Below the pieces are notes generated by a model. The model was not told where the DNA came from. It was given only the letters and a program-made list of their open reading frames with translations, and did not search any database. From JAMXLO01 sp963832895 (GTDB lineage: Bacteria > Pseudomonadota > Alphaproteobacteria > Acetobacterales > Acetobacteraceae), in assembly GCA_963832895.1 (NCBI GenBank), contig CAWHVQ010000003.1:434001-498000 (forward strand): a stretch of 64,000 nt of DNA. Reading direction: 5' to 3'. Below, piece after piece: positions 1-8,625 of this stretch. Every line of letters begins with the position of its first letter. Position 1 is the stretch's first letter. The translations under genes were made by a program, and so were the position numbers.

Positions 1-156
1 GCCGGCGATCATGCGCAGCGTGGTCGATTTGCCGCAGCCGGACGGTCCCACGAGGACCACGAACTCCCGATCGGCGATCTCGAGGTCGATGCCCTTCACC
101 GCTTGCACGCCGCCATCGTAGTTCTTGACTACCTTGCGGCAGGAGACTTCAGCCAT
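1..156 (-). CDS. ABC transporter ATP-binding protein (partial, 3' end outside window)
   Basis: N-terminal 52 residues of a sugar-type (MalK/UgpC-like) ATPase that would energise the adjacent importer on the cytoplasmic face. It begins MAEVSCRKVVKNY and reaches a perfect Walker A, GPSGCGKST, at residues 37-45. It follows the MalG-like permease by about 33 bp on the same strand, so it completes the binding protein-MalF-MalG-ATPase order. The signature motif, Walker B and any C-terminal regulatory domain lie outside the window, so the substrate class is inferred from the permeases. Confidence 0.9.
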   Translation of the reverse strand, partial: MAEVSCRKVVKNYDGGVQAVKGIDLEIADREFVVLVGPSGCGKSTTLRMIAG

Positions 157-189
157 GATCTTGTCGTTCCCTCGTGGTTGGCGGTGGAA

Positions 190-1089
190 TTATCCCTTGG
201 TGGCGCCGGCAGTCAGGCCGGCAACGTAGTAGTCCATCAGGAAGGCGTAGATCAGAATCGGCGGCATCGAGGCGAGCACGACGGCCGCCATGATCTTGCC
301 CCATTGGAAGACGTCGCCACGGATCAGGTCGCTGATGATGCCGACGGTCAGGACCATCTGGTTCGACGTGTAGAGATACGCCAACGGATATAGAAAGGCG
401 CCCCAGCTCACCGTGAAGGCGAAGATCGTGGCGGCGATGATTCCGGGCATTGCCACCGGTATGAAGATCCGCCACAGCATCTGCAGGTAGCCGGCGCCGT
501 CGATCAGCGCTGCCTCATCAAGTTCCTTTGGGATCGAGCTGAAGTAGCCGATCATGATCCAGGTGCAGAACGGCACTGCCAACGTCGGGTACAGCAGCAC
601 CAGGCACCAGAAACTATTGATCAGGCCAAGCCAGCCGACGATCTGGAACAATGGCAGGAACAAGAGCGATGCAGGGATCAGGTAGGTTAGGAACACTCCG
701 GTCGCCAGCGCCTGGCTGCCCCAGAACCCCATCCGCGCCAGGCTGAACGCGGCCAGCACCGAGATGGTGATGCTGATCGCGACCACGAGCACCGTGATGA
801 TGACGGAGTTCAGGTAGTAGGTCTGGAAGTTCGGATACGTGATCAGGTACCAGAAGTTCTCGAGCGTGGGGTGGTGCGGGTACCAGGGATTGCCAGACTG
901 AGCCGAAATCTCCGCCGAGGACTTGAAGCTGGTCATCAGCGTGTAGAACGGCGGGACCAGGAAGATCACCACAAAGAATCCGAGTGCTATGTAGCTGCCC
1001 CACAGCGCCCATGCGCGCTGGCGGTGGAGGCTTTGGTTCCGCCGCCTTGTCGTCGGCAATGTCTCGCCGGTCGCTGTGGTCGTGCTCAT
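190..1089 (-). CDS. Carbohydrate ABC transporter permease, MalG family
   Basis: 299-residue inner-membrane permease with about six hydrophobic spans. The EAA loop that docks on the ATPase starts near residue 192 (DEAALIDGAGYLQMLWR). The length is normal for MalG-type permeases. Its ATG overlaps the stop of the upstream permease by 4 bp (ATGA), which suggests translational coupling. The substrate is unknown: the family imports sugars, polyols and glycerol-phosphate compounds. Confidence 0.92.
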   Translation of the reverse strand: MSTTTATGETLPTTRRRNQSLHRQRAWALWGSYIALGFFVVIFLVPPFYTLMTSFKSSAEISAQSGNPWYPHHPTLENFWYLITYPNFQTYYLNSVIITVLVVAISITISVLAAFSLARMGFWGSQALATGVFLTYLIPASLLFLPLFQIVGWLGLINSFWCLVLLYPTLAVPFCTWIMIGYFSSIPKELDEAALIDGAGYLQMLWRIFIPVAMPGIIAATIFAFTVSWGAFLYPLAYLYTSNQMVLTVGIISDLIRGDVFQWGKIMAAVVLASMPPILIYAFLMDYYVAGLTAGATKG

Positions 1090-2036
1090 GCCGCGATCTC
1101 CTTGCTGCGCCGGGTGACGCCGCGCAGCACGAAGAATGCGGCGAAGGCGAGGATCGGGAACATGAACAGGCTGACTGACGCACCCAATGGGATGTCACCG
1201 GATTGGATTCCGACCTGGAACGCGTAGGTGGCGAATATGTGCGTCATATCCTGCGGTCCGCCGCCGGTCAGGATGCGGACGATGTCAAAGTCGGCGAAGG
1301 TCACGATCAGGCTGAACAGCACAGTTATGGCGATGATGTTTCGGATCATCGGCAGGGTGACGAAGAACATCTTCTGTATCGAGTTGGCGCCATCGATTGC
1401 TGCGGCCTCATAGAGCTGCTCCGGCACCGATTTCAGTGCGGCGAGATACATGATCATGAAAAATGGCGTGCCGAACCAGACATTCACGGTGATGGTGCAG
1501 AACCGGGCGATCCAGCCGACGCCGAGCCAGGGCACAGAGGCGAGGCCGAACTTGTTCAGGATCCAGTTGAAGGCTGAGTAGGAGGGATCGAACATCCACC
1601 ACCAGGCCAGTGTGGACAGCGCCAGTGGAACCACCCACGGCACCAGCAGCAGGCCGCGCCAGATGCGCTGGTTCTTGCCGGGGATGTTGTGCATCAGGTG
1701 GGCGATGATGAAGCCGAGCAGTGCCTTGAAGACCACCGCGGTGACGGCGAACAGGCAGCTCTGGAAGATGACGAGCTGGAACGTGTTGCGCCTCAGCAGG
1801 AACGCGAAGTTTCCCAGACCGACGAACGCGGTCATCTTCTTGTTCAGCATGCTGAGATAGATTGCGTAGAACGCCGGGTAGACCACGAAGCAGCCGATCA
1901 GCAAAATCAGCGGCAGGCACAGAAAGAAGGAGATGGTCGACCGCCGCTGGGTGAAGCGCTTCATGCTGCCAACGCGGCGGGTACCCGCCATCGCGGGAAC
2001 CATTACGCCAGCAGGAACGCTTGTGCTGTCGGCCAT
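1086..2036 (-). CDS. Carbohydrate ABC transporter permease, MalF family
   Basis: 316-residue inner-membrane permease, partner of the MalG-like protein. The first membrane span is near residues 35-60 and the EAA loop is at about 210-235 (EAAAIDGANSIQKMF). I start it at the ATG at 2036 (MADSTSVPAG) because GGGAG lies 6 bases upstream; the frame stays open for 24 more codons but without a better ribosome site. The preceding binding-protein gene is about 350 bp away, with a strong hairpin in between. Confidence 0.9.
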   Translation of the reverse strand: MADSTSVPAGVMVPAMAGTRRVGSMKRFTQRRSTISFFLCLPLILLIGCFVVYPAFYAIYLSMLNKKMTAFVGLGNFAFLLRRNTFQLVIFQSCLFAVTAVVFKALLGFIIAHLMHNIPGKNQRIWRGLLLVPWVVPLALSTLAWWWMFDPSYSAFNWILNKFGLASVPWLGVGWIARFCTITVNVWFGTPFFMIMYLAALKSVPEQLYEAAAIDGANSIQKMFFVTLPMIRNIIAITVLFSLIVTFADFDIVRILTGGGPQDMTHIFATYAFQVGIQSGDIPLGASVSLFMFPILAFAAFFVLRGVTRRSKEIAA

Positions 2037-2390
2037 CTTATTCTCCCTTGCTCCGCCAGCACGGCGGACACTCGCAAAGCGCAATCGGGCGCCGGACGCG
2101 GCACGCATGCGCCAATGTCAGGCCGCCGCGTGAGCTCCCGGTTCGTGACTGAGTATGACGCGAGCCGCAATGCAGCTTCGCCATCCGCGTACCTCCCACG
2201 CCTTCCGGAAGAACCGGACGACCAATAAAGCCAGACCCCTGTCCGTGGCGGTTATTCCGCCCTCGTCGACGATGCCCTTTGCCGCCAAGTTGGGCAAAGG
2301 ACTGCGGGGCATCTTATTATTTACCAACCACGCTAGCGGCTGGCGTGGCAATGTGCAACGCCAGCCGCGTAGCCGTTTCGCTCGAAATGG
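2037..2390 (-). other. Intercistronic region of the ABC operon, no convincing gene
   Basis: About 350 bp between the binding-protein stop and the MalF-like start. A weak 77-codon minus-strand frame here has no ribosome site and no recognisable motif. The clear element is the hairpin at 2332-2373. No promoter was recognised with confidence. Confidence 0.6.
2332..2373 (-). terminator. Intercistronic hairpin between binding-protein and permease genes
   Basis: Inverted repeat: GCTAGCGGCTGGCGT at 2332-2346 faces ACGCCAGCCGCGTAGC at 2358-2373, about 15 paired bases with one bulged base and an 11-base loop. No T-run follows on the minus strand, so it fits an mRNA-stabilising or attenuating stem better than a full terminator. 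Such stems commonly let binding protein exceed permease. Confidence 0.7.
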
Positions 2391-3737
2391 TCAGCGCGTG
2401 AAGCCTTCCAACTCGTCTTTTGCCCAGGCGATCACTTGCTTGATCGACTGGCCTTCCTTTATCCGCGCCATCATCTGATTGTGGATGGCACGATTGTAGA
2501 CCTGCACCGCCACGTCGGGCGTTGCCTCGGATGCCGTCAAGCTCGGCTTCGCATTGTGCCATTTCCGGATCGGGTAGTTATAGACCGTGCCGGATGGCGG
2601 CTCGACGGTTTCCCATATCTTGAAGTCGAGCATGCCTTCGAACGGCGGCAAGTCGTAGCCGGCGACACCGTTGTCGCGCTCCTCGACCTGTTCACGCTCC
2701 ATCAGGTGGGTGATCAGCTCCTTCGCCGCCTGCTGGTTCTTGCTGAACTGCCAGACACCCCAGAAGAATGTGGCGGTCGGCACGAAGCGGCCTTTGGGGC
2801 CGGAGGGCGCAGAAAAGGTCCAGCAGTCCTTCGCGACGTCGGGGGCGTCGCGCTTCGCCACCGCCCAGGCGGACGGCGGGTTGAAGATCAGCGCGCTCTT
2901 GCCGGAGATCAGCGCCCGGTTGTTGGAAGCGTCGTCATAGCTCACGGCATCGTCCGGATAGAACTTCACCAGCTTCTGGCAGAATTCGAGGACCTGCATC
3001 ACCTCCGGCGAGTCGAGCGTTATGTTGCCTTTCTCGTCGATCAGCTTGGCACCGTATGAAGCGAACAGCGCGCCGTGGGTGTCGATGGCGTCGGTATTGG
3101 TGTTGCTGCCAAGTCCGAGGCCGAAGGTCAGGCCGTCCTTCTGCGCCAACTCGGCGTATTTCATGAAGGCTTCCCAGGTCCAGCCATCCTGTGCGGCCGT
3201 ATGCTCAGGCTTCACCGGATACATTGCCTGCACATCGAGACCGTTCTTCTTGAACCACTCGATGCGTGCGCAAGGTGGCTTGGTCTGTGTGCCGGAACTG
3301 GTCGGGATCGCGGTCCACTGACCCTTCTGCTTCGCCAAGTACTCGGCTGTGGCATTGATCGCGCCATACTTGCCGGTCAGGTACTTGACCGCGTCATCCA
3401 TCGGCGCAAGCGCGTCATGGCTGTTGTACACGTCCCAATTATAGAAAGTGTAGGCGTCGTGCCCGGTTTTGGCCTGCAATTCGGCAACCCCGGTCATCTG
3501 CAGCTTGTTGCCGTTGCCGGTGATGAAGTCGGCGGTCACCTCGACCTTGTTCTTGTCGGCCCAGGCATTGACCTGCTTCTGCATGATGTCGTTGCCGCCG
3601 GGTACCCAATGGTCCCAGAAACCGATTGCCACCTTGCCGGCGGCGCCGGCAGTGCGGATGTGTACCAGTGGTAACGCCGCTGCGGCCGCCCCCAGCTTTA
3701 GCGCACTACGGCGCGAGACTCTCTTCGACTTGATCAT
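2391..3737 (-). CDS. ABC transporter extracellular substrate-binding protein, Tat-exported
   Basis: 448-residue solute-binding protein of the large MalE/UgpB-like class, captured in the periplasm and first gene of the importer operon. The start at 3737 has AAGGGAGA just upstream and places a twin-arginine signal (SRRSALKLG, from residue 8) followed by an alanine-rich hydrophobic stretch and cleavage near residue 30. Earlier in-frame starts would bury the signal. The mature part shows typical motifs (GFWDHWVPGG, DAYTFYNWDVY). Tat export of sugar-binding proteins is familiar in alphaproteobacteria. The ligand is not determined. Confidence 0.9.
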   Translation of the reverse strand: MIKSKRVSRRSALKLGAAAAALPLVHIRTAGAAGKVAIGFWDHWVPGGNDIMQKQVNAWADKNKVEVTADFITGNGNKLQMTGVAELQAKTGHDAYTFYNWDVYNSHDALAPMDDAVKYLTGKYGAINATAEYLAKQKGQWTAIPTSSGTQTKPPCARIEWFKKNGLDVQAMYPVKPEHTAAQDGWTWEAFMKYAELAQKDGLTFGLGLGSNTNTDAIDTHGALFASYGAKLIDEKGNITLDSPEVMQVLEFCQKLVKFYPDDAVSYDDASNNRALISGKSALIFNPPSAWAVAKRDAPDVAKDCWTFSAPSGPKGRFVPTATFFWGVWQFSKNQQAAKELITHLMEREQVEERDNGVAGYDLPPFEGMLDFKIWETVEPPSGTVYNYPIRKWHNAKPSLTASEATPDVAVQVYNRAIHNQMMARIKEGQSIKQVIAWAKDELEGFTR

Positions 3738-4036
3738 TCCCGTTCTCCCTTCGTCAGCCCCGGTGCTGTTTGGTGACGTCCGTCTTCCGCGAACGGCGCC
3801 TTCCCCTGGCCAGTCTATCCATCTTTGATTTGCCACGCGAATTCGCCGGAGTTTATTGGCCGAAATGGTTACAGGCGGGACTATCTGGCCGAAGTGGCTT
3901 GACCCATAATTTTTGCGTTCGGTCATTTCCGGGGCATGGTTCCACAGGCGCTGACATCAGCGGCGCGGCGTTGCGTCTTGTTGTATAGTGGACGGAAGAA
4001 GGACCAGTGCGCCGGCCGATCCGCTATGCCGCAGTG
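3738..4036. other. Intergenic region upstream of the ABC operon
   Basis: About 300 bp between the binding-protein start and the stop of the next minus-strand gene. It must hold the promoter of the importer operon, but no clear -35/-10 pair or operator palindrome could be fixed. No plausible gene. Confidence 0.5.
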
Positions 4037-4056
4037 GTCCGACGTGTCAGTCGGAC
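4037..4056 (-). terminator. Hairpin overlapping the hydrolase stop codon
   Basis: Perfect 7-bp arms GTCCGAC (4037-4043) and GTCGGAC (4050-4056) with a 6-base loop. They span the stop codon of the alpha/beta hydrolase gene. No T-run follows on the minus strand, so termination is only possible. Confidence 0.4.
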
Positions 4057-5294
4057 AGGTCGTGCAGGATCGGCAGCAGATAGTCGGTGAACCGCGCCGG
4101 GTTCTCGGCAAAGGGGAAATGGCCGATGCCCGACATCGCCTGGAAACGCACGCCGGGGATTTTGGCCGCGGTGGCAGCCGAATGCTCGACGGTGCAGGAG
4201 TAGTCGTATTCGCCGGTCAGCATGAACAGCCGGCAGCGGCTGGTGTCGATGCGACCGACGCGGTCACTTGCGTCCCAGTCGCCGGCGTAGAACTCGATGT
4301 CGCCGAAGAAGACCGCCGGACCGCCCTGGGCATAGTGCCAGGCGATGTCGGCGGCGCACTCCGCCGGGCTCTGTGGCGCAATCAGGCCGCGGATCCATTC
4401 GGGGACGAAAAAGCCGGCGTTGATCTGCGGGTGGGCGGAGAACGGCGTCTGGCGGCGTTCGATGCGCTCCGAGGCCTCGCAGGCGATAATGCCGGCGAAG
4501 GCGTCGGGATGACGATAGGCCAGCTCCAGACAGATCTCGCCCGACATCGAGGCACCGAGGACGATCGGGCGCCGCAGGCCGGCCGCCTCAATGAACTCCA
4601 TAATCAGGGCGACGTAGAGATCGGTATCCAGCCGCCATGAGCCCGGGATTCCGCCGTCGGGTGGCGGCGACCTGCCATGCCAAGGGAGATCGAAGGCCAC
4701 CATTCGATGCGACCTGGTTATCCGCGGGTCGGCCATCAGGCGGTGGAACTGCCGTCCGTCCGCACCTGCTGTGTGGAGGCACAGCAGGTCGCGGTCACCA
4801 CTGGCCGTTTGCTCATGATAAATCTGGTAGGTGTTGCCACGGACAGTCACCGGCACATAGCCGCCGGTCACGGGCGGCGCTGGCGTCGGCGTGCCGAGGG
4901 GCGGATGCAGTGAGGTGGGTACAGGCGCGGTGCGGCCCAGTGCCAGCCATTTGCCAACCTCCAGTACACGGCGCACGACGTGGCAGTGCTGCAGGAATGC
5001 GAGTTGGTCGCCGCCCACGGCGAATTCGGGCACGCGCGCCAGCATGGCGAAGATCGCGTGATGGTGCCGCGGTGGCGCGGGGGCAAGGAATTTCGCCCAG
5101 ATCGCAGTGGGTGCAGCCAGGGTGAACTGAGGGACGCCGCCGCCCGACAGTCGGCCGTCAGTAAAGGCAAATGTGGTTGTGGTGCTGCCGTCGGCCACCG
5201 CGAAGGCGACCGACCAGGGACCGCGCCACGCGGCCAGGACCGCGTCATCGGCGCAGGCCTCGCACCACGTAGTGCCATTCGGCCAGGCGCTCAT
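4047..5294 (-). CDS. Alpha/beta hydrolase with an extra N-terminal domain
   Basis: 415 residues, longer than the usual 270-300 of the family. Residues about 150-415 form an alpha/beta hydrolase: oxyanion region LLCLHTAGADG (~170-180), strand FDLPWHGRS (~201-209), nucleophile elbow GASMSG with Ser249, and a late His in GIGHFPF. Residues 1-140 are an unrecognised domain with no catalytic motif; a Pro-rich linker (PPLGTPTPAPP) joins them. The start overlaps the stop of the upstream dehydrogenase by 4 bp, so the two are cotranslated. Substrate unknown, probably an ester or C-C bond in a small acid. Confidence 0.8.
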   Translation of the reverse strand: MSAWPNGTTWCEACADDAVLAAWRGPWSVAFAVADGSTTTTFAFTDGRLSGGGVPQFTLAAPTAIWAKFLAPAPPRHHHAIFAMLARVPEFAVGGDQLAFLQHCHVVRRVLEVGKWLALGRTAPVPTSLHPPLGTPTPAPPVTGGYVPVTVRGNTYQIYHEQTASGDRDLLCLHTAGADGRQFHRLMADPRITRSHRMVAFDLPWHGRSPPPDGGIPGSWRLDTDLYVALIMEFIEAAGLRRPIVLGASMSGEICLELAYRHPDAFAGIIACEASERIERRQTPFSAHPQINAGFFVPEWIRGLIAPQSPAECAADIAWHYAQGGPAVFFGDIEFYAGDWDASDRVGRIDTSRCRLFMLTGEYDYSCTVEHSAATAAKIPGVRFQAMSGIGHFPFAENPARFTDYLLPILHDLSD

Positions 5295-6184
5295 AGAGGG
5301 TCGATCAGGCGCAGCACAGCGGGGTGGTAGGCCTCGGCGTTGCCTGCCTGTTCGGACTGGCGCAGGCGCTGCATGGTGAGCTCGGCCCCTGGGACCGCGA
5401 GGCCGGCGGCGGCTGCCATCTCCAGCGCGTAGGACAGGTCCTTGATCGCGTAGCGTGTGGAGAAGGCGCGCTCCGGGAAATCGCGTGGCAGCATGGACTT
5501 CATGCCGTGGCTCCGCAGCACGAAGCTGTCGCCGGAGCCCTTGGCGATGGTGGGCAGGAGTAGATCGGGCAGCACGCCGTTGCGCCGGCCGATCGCCATA
5601 GCCTCGGCCAGCGCCGCCGTATGCTGGAATACCAACATGTTATTGAGAATCTTTACGACCTGTCCGCAGCCGATGCCACCGCAATGCGTCACGTCGGTGC
5701 CCATCGTCTCCAGGACCGGGCGGATATGGGCGAAAACGGCGTCGGTGGCGCCAACCATGATGGAAAGTTCGCCACGGGCGGCGGCCTCACGGGTACGGGC
5801 CACAGGCGCATCAGCATAGTTGATCCCGCGCGCCGCGAGCCGTGCGCCGATCTCGCGGGTGAGCGCCACCGACGAGGTGGAGGTGTCCACCACACATTGA
5901 CCCGGCGAGAGGTACGGATCGAGCGCGGCCACTACCGAGGCGACCGCTTTGCCGTCCGGCAGCGATAGCAAGATCAGATCGCATTCTTCCGCAATTTCAG
6001 CAGGTTGGGCGGGGCCAACGCCGTCGGCAACCAGCCTCGCCAGAGGCTCCGGGCGGAGGTCGTGTGCCAGCACGGGGCGGCCGCAGCGGCGAGCGAGGTG
6101 GCCGCACATCGGCTCGCCCATCACGCCGAGACCGATGAAGCCGAGAGTGGCGATCGGCCGCAGGGTGGCGGGTGCGTCAGGCAT
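5291..6184 (-). CDS. NAD(P)-dependent beta-hydroxyacid dehydrogenase family oxidoreductase
   Basis: 297-residue cytosolic enzyme of the 3-hydroxyisobutyrate/tartronate-semialdehyde reductase family. The N-terminal Rossmann motif is GFIGLGVMGEPM (residues 15-26). The substrate-binding stretch DAPVARTREAAARGELSIMVGG-like follows, and the catalytic-lysine region reads GCGQVVKILNN. Start supported by GAGGAGA upstream. Operon partner of the alpha/beta hydrolase downstream (4-bp overlap), suggesting successive steps on one hydroxyacid. The exact substrate cannot be told from sequence. Confidence 0.88.
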   Translation of the reverse strand: MPDAPATLRPIATLGFIGLGVMGEPMCGHLARRCGRPVLAHDLRPEPLARLVADGVGPAQPAEIAEECDLILLSLPDGKAVASVVAALDPYLSPGQCVVDTSTSSVALTREIGARLAARGINYADAPVARTREAAARGELSIMVGATDAVFAHIRPVLETMGTDVTHCGGIGCGQVVKILNNMLVFQHTAALAEAMAIGRRNGVLPDLLLPTIAKGSGDSFVLRSHGMKSMLPRDFPERAFSTRYAIKDLSYALEMAAAAGLAVPGAELTMQRLRQSEQAGNAEAYHPAVLRLIDPL

Positions 6185-6249
6185 GTCGCGGCTCTCCTCG
6201 GGCTGTGCCGGGCAGTCTAGACTGCGCTACTGGCAACCGGGAGAGGGCC

Positions 6250-7113
6250 ATGTTTGCGGCGGTGCGCGGCACGCGGATCTATTTCGATGTGGAAGGAATG
6301 GGACTGGTGCCGGATGGCACCACGATGCGCGAGCGACCCGTCGGGATGGTGATCCATGGCGGACCGGGCGGCGACCACACCGGGTTCAAGCCGGGCTTTT
6401 CGCCGCTCGCTGCCCGCCTGCAGCTGGTGTATTTCGACCATCGCGGCCAAGGGCGATCTGACCCCGCCGATCCTGCGACCTACACGTTGGACGAGAACGT
6501 CGAGGACATGGAGGCGCTGCGGCGTCACCTTGGCTTGGGACCGATCGTGTCGATCGGCACATCCTACGGCGGGATGGTCGCGATGGCGCATGCCACGCGA
6601 TATCCCGACGCGGTGTCGCACCTCGTGCTGATAGTCACTGCGGCGCACGGCGGGTTCATCCCGCGCGCCGAGGCGATGGTGCGCGAGCGTGGCTCGGCCG
6701 AGCAGCGGGCGGTGTGCGAGACGCTATGGGCGGGGGCTTTCCGCTCGACCGAGGAGATGCGGCATTACTACGCGGTGATGGGGCCGATGTATGCGCGGTC
6801 GCACGACGCGGCGGGAGGGGAGGCGGGCCGGGCGCGGACGATACATTCGCCGGAGCCGCTCAATCGGGCGTTCGGGCCGGACGGTTTCTTACGACGGTTC
6901 GATGTGCGGGCGGAGCTTGGACGCATAAGGGCGCCGACGCTGATACTGGCCGGGCGGCACGACTGGATCTGTCCGCCGGAATTCTCGGAGGAGATCGCGC
7001 GACTGATCCCGGGCGCCGACCTGCGGGTGTTCGAGCGAAGCAGCCACTCGATCCGGAGCGATGAGCCGGAGGCGATGGTGGATGCGATCCTGGGGTTCCT
7101 GGTGTATCGGTAG
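6250..7113 (+). CDS. Alpha/beta hydrolase, proline iminopeptidase-like
   Basis: 287 residues from ATG 6250, which has GGGAGAGG just upstream. Oxyanion motif HGGPGG at 36-41, DHRGQGRSD at about 63-71, nucleophile in GTSYGG (Ser105), catalytic Asp in AGRHDWICP and His in SSHSI. The HGGPG plus DHRG(Q)GRS pattern is characteristic of the prolyl aminopeptidase branch. Some members of this branch hydrolyse amides or lactones rather than peptides. Transcribed away from the dehydrogenase, with 65 bp between starts. Confidence 0.85.
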   Translation: MFAAVRGTRIYFDVEGMGLVPDGTTMRERPVGMVIHGGPGGDHTGFKPGFSPLAARLQLVYFDHRGQGRSDPADPATYTLDENVEDMEALRRHLGLGPIVSIGTSYGGMVAMAHATRYPDAVSHLVLIVTAAHGGFIPRAEAMVRERGSAEQRAVCETLWAGAFRSTEEMRHYYAVMGPMYARSHDAAGGEAGRARTIHSPEPLNRAFGPDGFLRRFDVRAELGRIRAPTLILAGRHDWICPPEFSEEIARLIPGADLRVFERSSHSIRSDEPEAMVDAILGFLVYR

Positions 7114-7129
7114 GCGAACGATTGTACTG

Positions 7130-7160
7130 GTGACGCACATCGCACTCGCCAGAGCGTCAC
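7130..7160. terminator. Possible bidirectional stem between convergent genes
   Basis: GTGACGC (7130-7136) can pair with GCGTCAC (7154-7160) across a 17-base loop, between two convergent genes and touching the SDR stop codon. No T-run, so termination is only a suggestion. Confidence 0.25.
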
Positions 7161-7924
7161 GTCGCCATATAGCCGCCATCGACATTGTACGCCGCGCCAC
7201 TCACAAACGAGGCACGGTCGGAGCATAGCCAAACCACCATCTCGGCGATCTCCTCCGGCTTGCCCATGCGATGGAACGGCACCTTCGCCATCAGCTCCGC
7301 GCCGCGGCGGCGCACCGTGTCTTCGGTCATCGGCGTCTCGATATAGCCGGGACACACCGCGTTCACCCGCACCTTGTCGTCGGCGTATTCCAACGCCGCG
7401 GTCTTGGTCAGCCCGACCACGCCGTGCTTCGCAGCGACATAGCCGGATGAGGTGGGCAGTCCGATCAGGCCGGCGATCGACGCGGTGTTGACGATGGCAC
7501 CACCACCCTGCGCCACCATCTGCTCCAGCTCATACTTCATGCACAGCCAGACGCCCTTCAGGTTCACCGCGATCATTCGGTCGAACGCTGCCTCCGACCA
7601 CTCGGCAGTCTTCCTGCCTCCTGCATCCACCTGGAAGCCTGCGATGCCGGCGTTGTTGAATGCGCAATCGAGCCTGCCATAGGCAGCGACCACCGACTTC
7701 ACCGACGCCGCGACCGCGCCTGCATCGGTGACATCGCCGGTTAGCGTCATGGCCTGGCCGCCCACCCGGTTGATCAGCGCCACCGTCTCCTGCGCCGCCG
7801 CTTCGGCCGCATCGGCGACCGCGACGCGGGCCCCTTCGCGGGCGAACACAAGCGCAGTGGCGCGGCCGATTCCGCCGCCGCCACCGGTGATCAGAGCCGA
7901 CTTGCCGTCCAGCAATCCCGCCAT
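7157..7924 (-). CDS. Short-chain dehydrogenase/reductase (SDR, classical)
   Basis: 255-residue NAD(P)-dependent oxidoreductase. Cofactor motif TGGGGGIG at 13-20, NNAG at 90-93, active-site Ser149, Tyr162 and Lys166 (YVAAK), and the C-terminal VDGGYMAT tail. I chose ATG 7924 (MAGLLDG) because GGAGG lies 5 bases upstream; two earlier in-frame ATGs lack this. Divergent from a TetR gene 65 bp away, which probably represses it. Substrate unknown. Confidence 0.92.
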   Translation of the reverse strand: MAGLLDGKSALITGGGGGIGRATALVFAREGARVAVADAAEAAAQETVALINRVGGQAMTLTGDVTDAGAVAASVKSVVAAYGRLDCAFNNAGIAGFQVDAGGRKTAEWSEAAFDRMIAVNLKGVWLCMKYELEQMVAQGGGAIVNTASIAGLIGLPTSSGYVAAKHGVVGLTKTAALEYADDKVRVNAVCPGYIETPMTEDTVRRRGAELMAKVPFHRMGKPEEIAEMVVWLCSDRASFVSGAAYNVDGGYMAT

Positions 7925-7989
7925 ATCTACCTCCATGGCTCCGTTTCTTCCCATCGTCTCGTAACAAGGCTAGCATAACAGGTCGAACA
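7925..7989. promoter_or_regulatory. Divergent promoter region, SDR / TetR
   Basis: 65 bp between the divergent SDR and tetR-family starts. Such spacers normally hold both promoters and the TetR operator. I could not define a convincing palindrome, so this is inferred from layout alone. Confidence 0.45.
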
Positions 7990-8604
7990 ATGGATCACCG
8001 GGTGATGCGCGAGGAGATACTGGCCTACAAGCGAGAGCGTATTCTCGAAGAGGCCGTCAAGCTGTTTTACCAGCGAGGCTTCACCGGCACCACGCTCGAC
8101 GACATCGCCGCTGAACTGGGTGTCACCAAGCCATTCATCTACACGCATTTCCGCAGCAAGACCGATCTGCTGGCGGCACTCTGCAAGCCGACTATCGAGC
8201 TGTCGCTGGAAGCGGTCGCCCGCGCCGCAAAGTCGCCTGGTTCGCCCACCGCACGGTTGCACCGTGCGATCGTTGGCTTCGCCGAAGTCGTGTTGTCGCG
8301 TCAGGCCAACATTGCGATCTATTTCCGCGAGGAGAAGAACCTGGCGCCCGATGCGCTTACCGAGATCAACACGCTCCGCAAGAAGTTCGACCGCGTGCTG
8401 TCGAACATGCTGAGCGAGGGCGTCTCGGCCGGCGAATTCGATGCGGGCGACGTGAACCTCGCCGCGCTGGCGATCGGCGGTATGATCTCGTGGGCCTATA
8501 CCTGGCACCGTCCGGAAGGACGGCTGCCGCTCGAGGATGTGTGCGAGCGGATGGCCGACCTCGCATTGCAGATGGTGGGTGTGCGGAGCAAGGTCACGGT
8601 CTGA
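7990..8604 (+). CDS. TetR/AcrR family transcriptional regulator
   Basis: 204 residues. The N-terminal helix-turn-helix (residues ~18-62) is classic: ILEEAVKLFYQRGFTGTTL, DIAAELGVTKPFIYTHF. The remainder is the helical ligand-binding and dimer domain, with the usual FREEKNLAPD-like segment. Divergent to the SDR gene, so the most likely role is ligand-relieved repression of that gene and itself. Confidence 0.93.
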   Translation: MDHRVMREEILAYKRERILEEAVKLFYQRGFTGTTLDDIAAELGVTKPFIYTHFRSKTDLLAALCKPTIELSLEAVARAAKSPGSPTARLHRAIVGFAEVVLSRQANIAIYFREEKNLAPDALTEINTLRKKFDRVLSNMLSEGVSAGEFDAGDVNLAALAIGGMISWAYTWHRPEGRLPLEDVCERMADLALQMVGVRSKVTV

Positions 8605-8625
8605 CAGCCGACCGGTTGGCAGAGC

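Noticed and set aside
2118..2351. 77-codon minus-strand frame in the ABC operon gap
   Set aside because: No ribosome site, no homologous-looking motif, and it runs through the hairpin.
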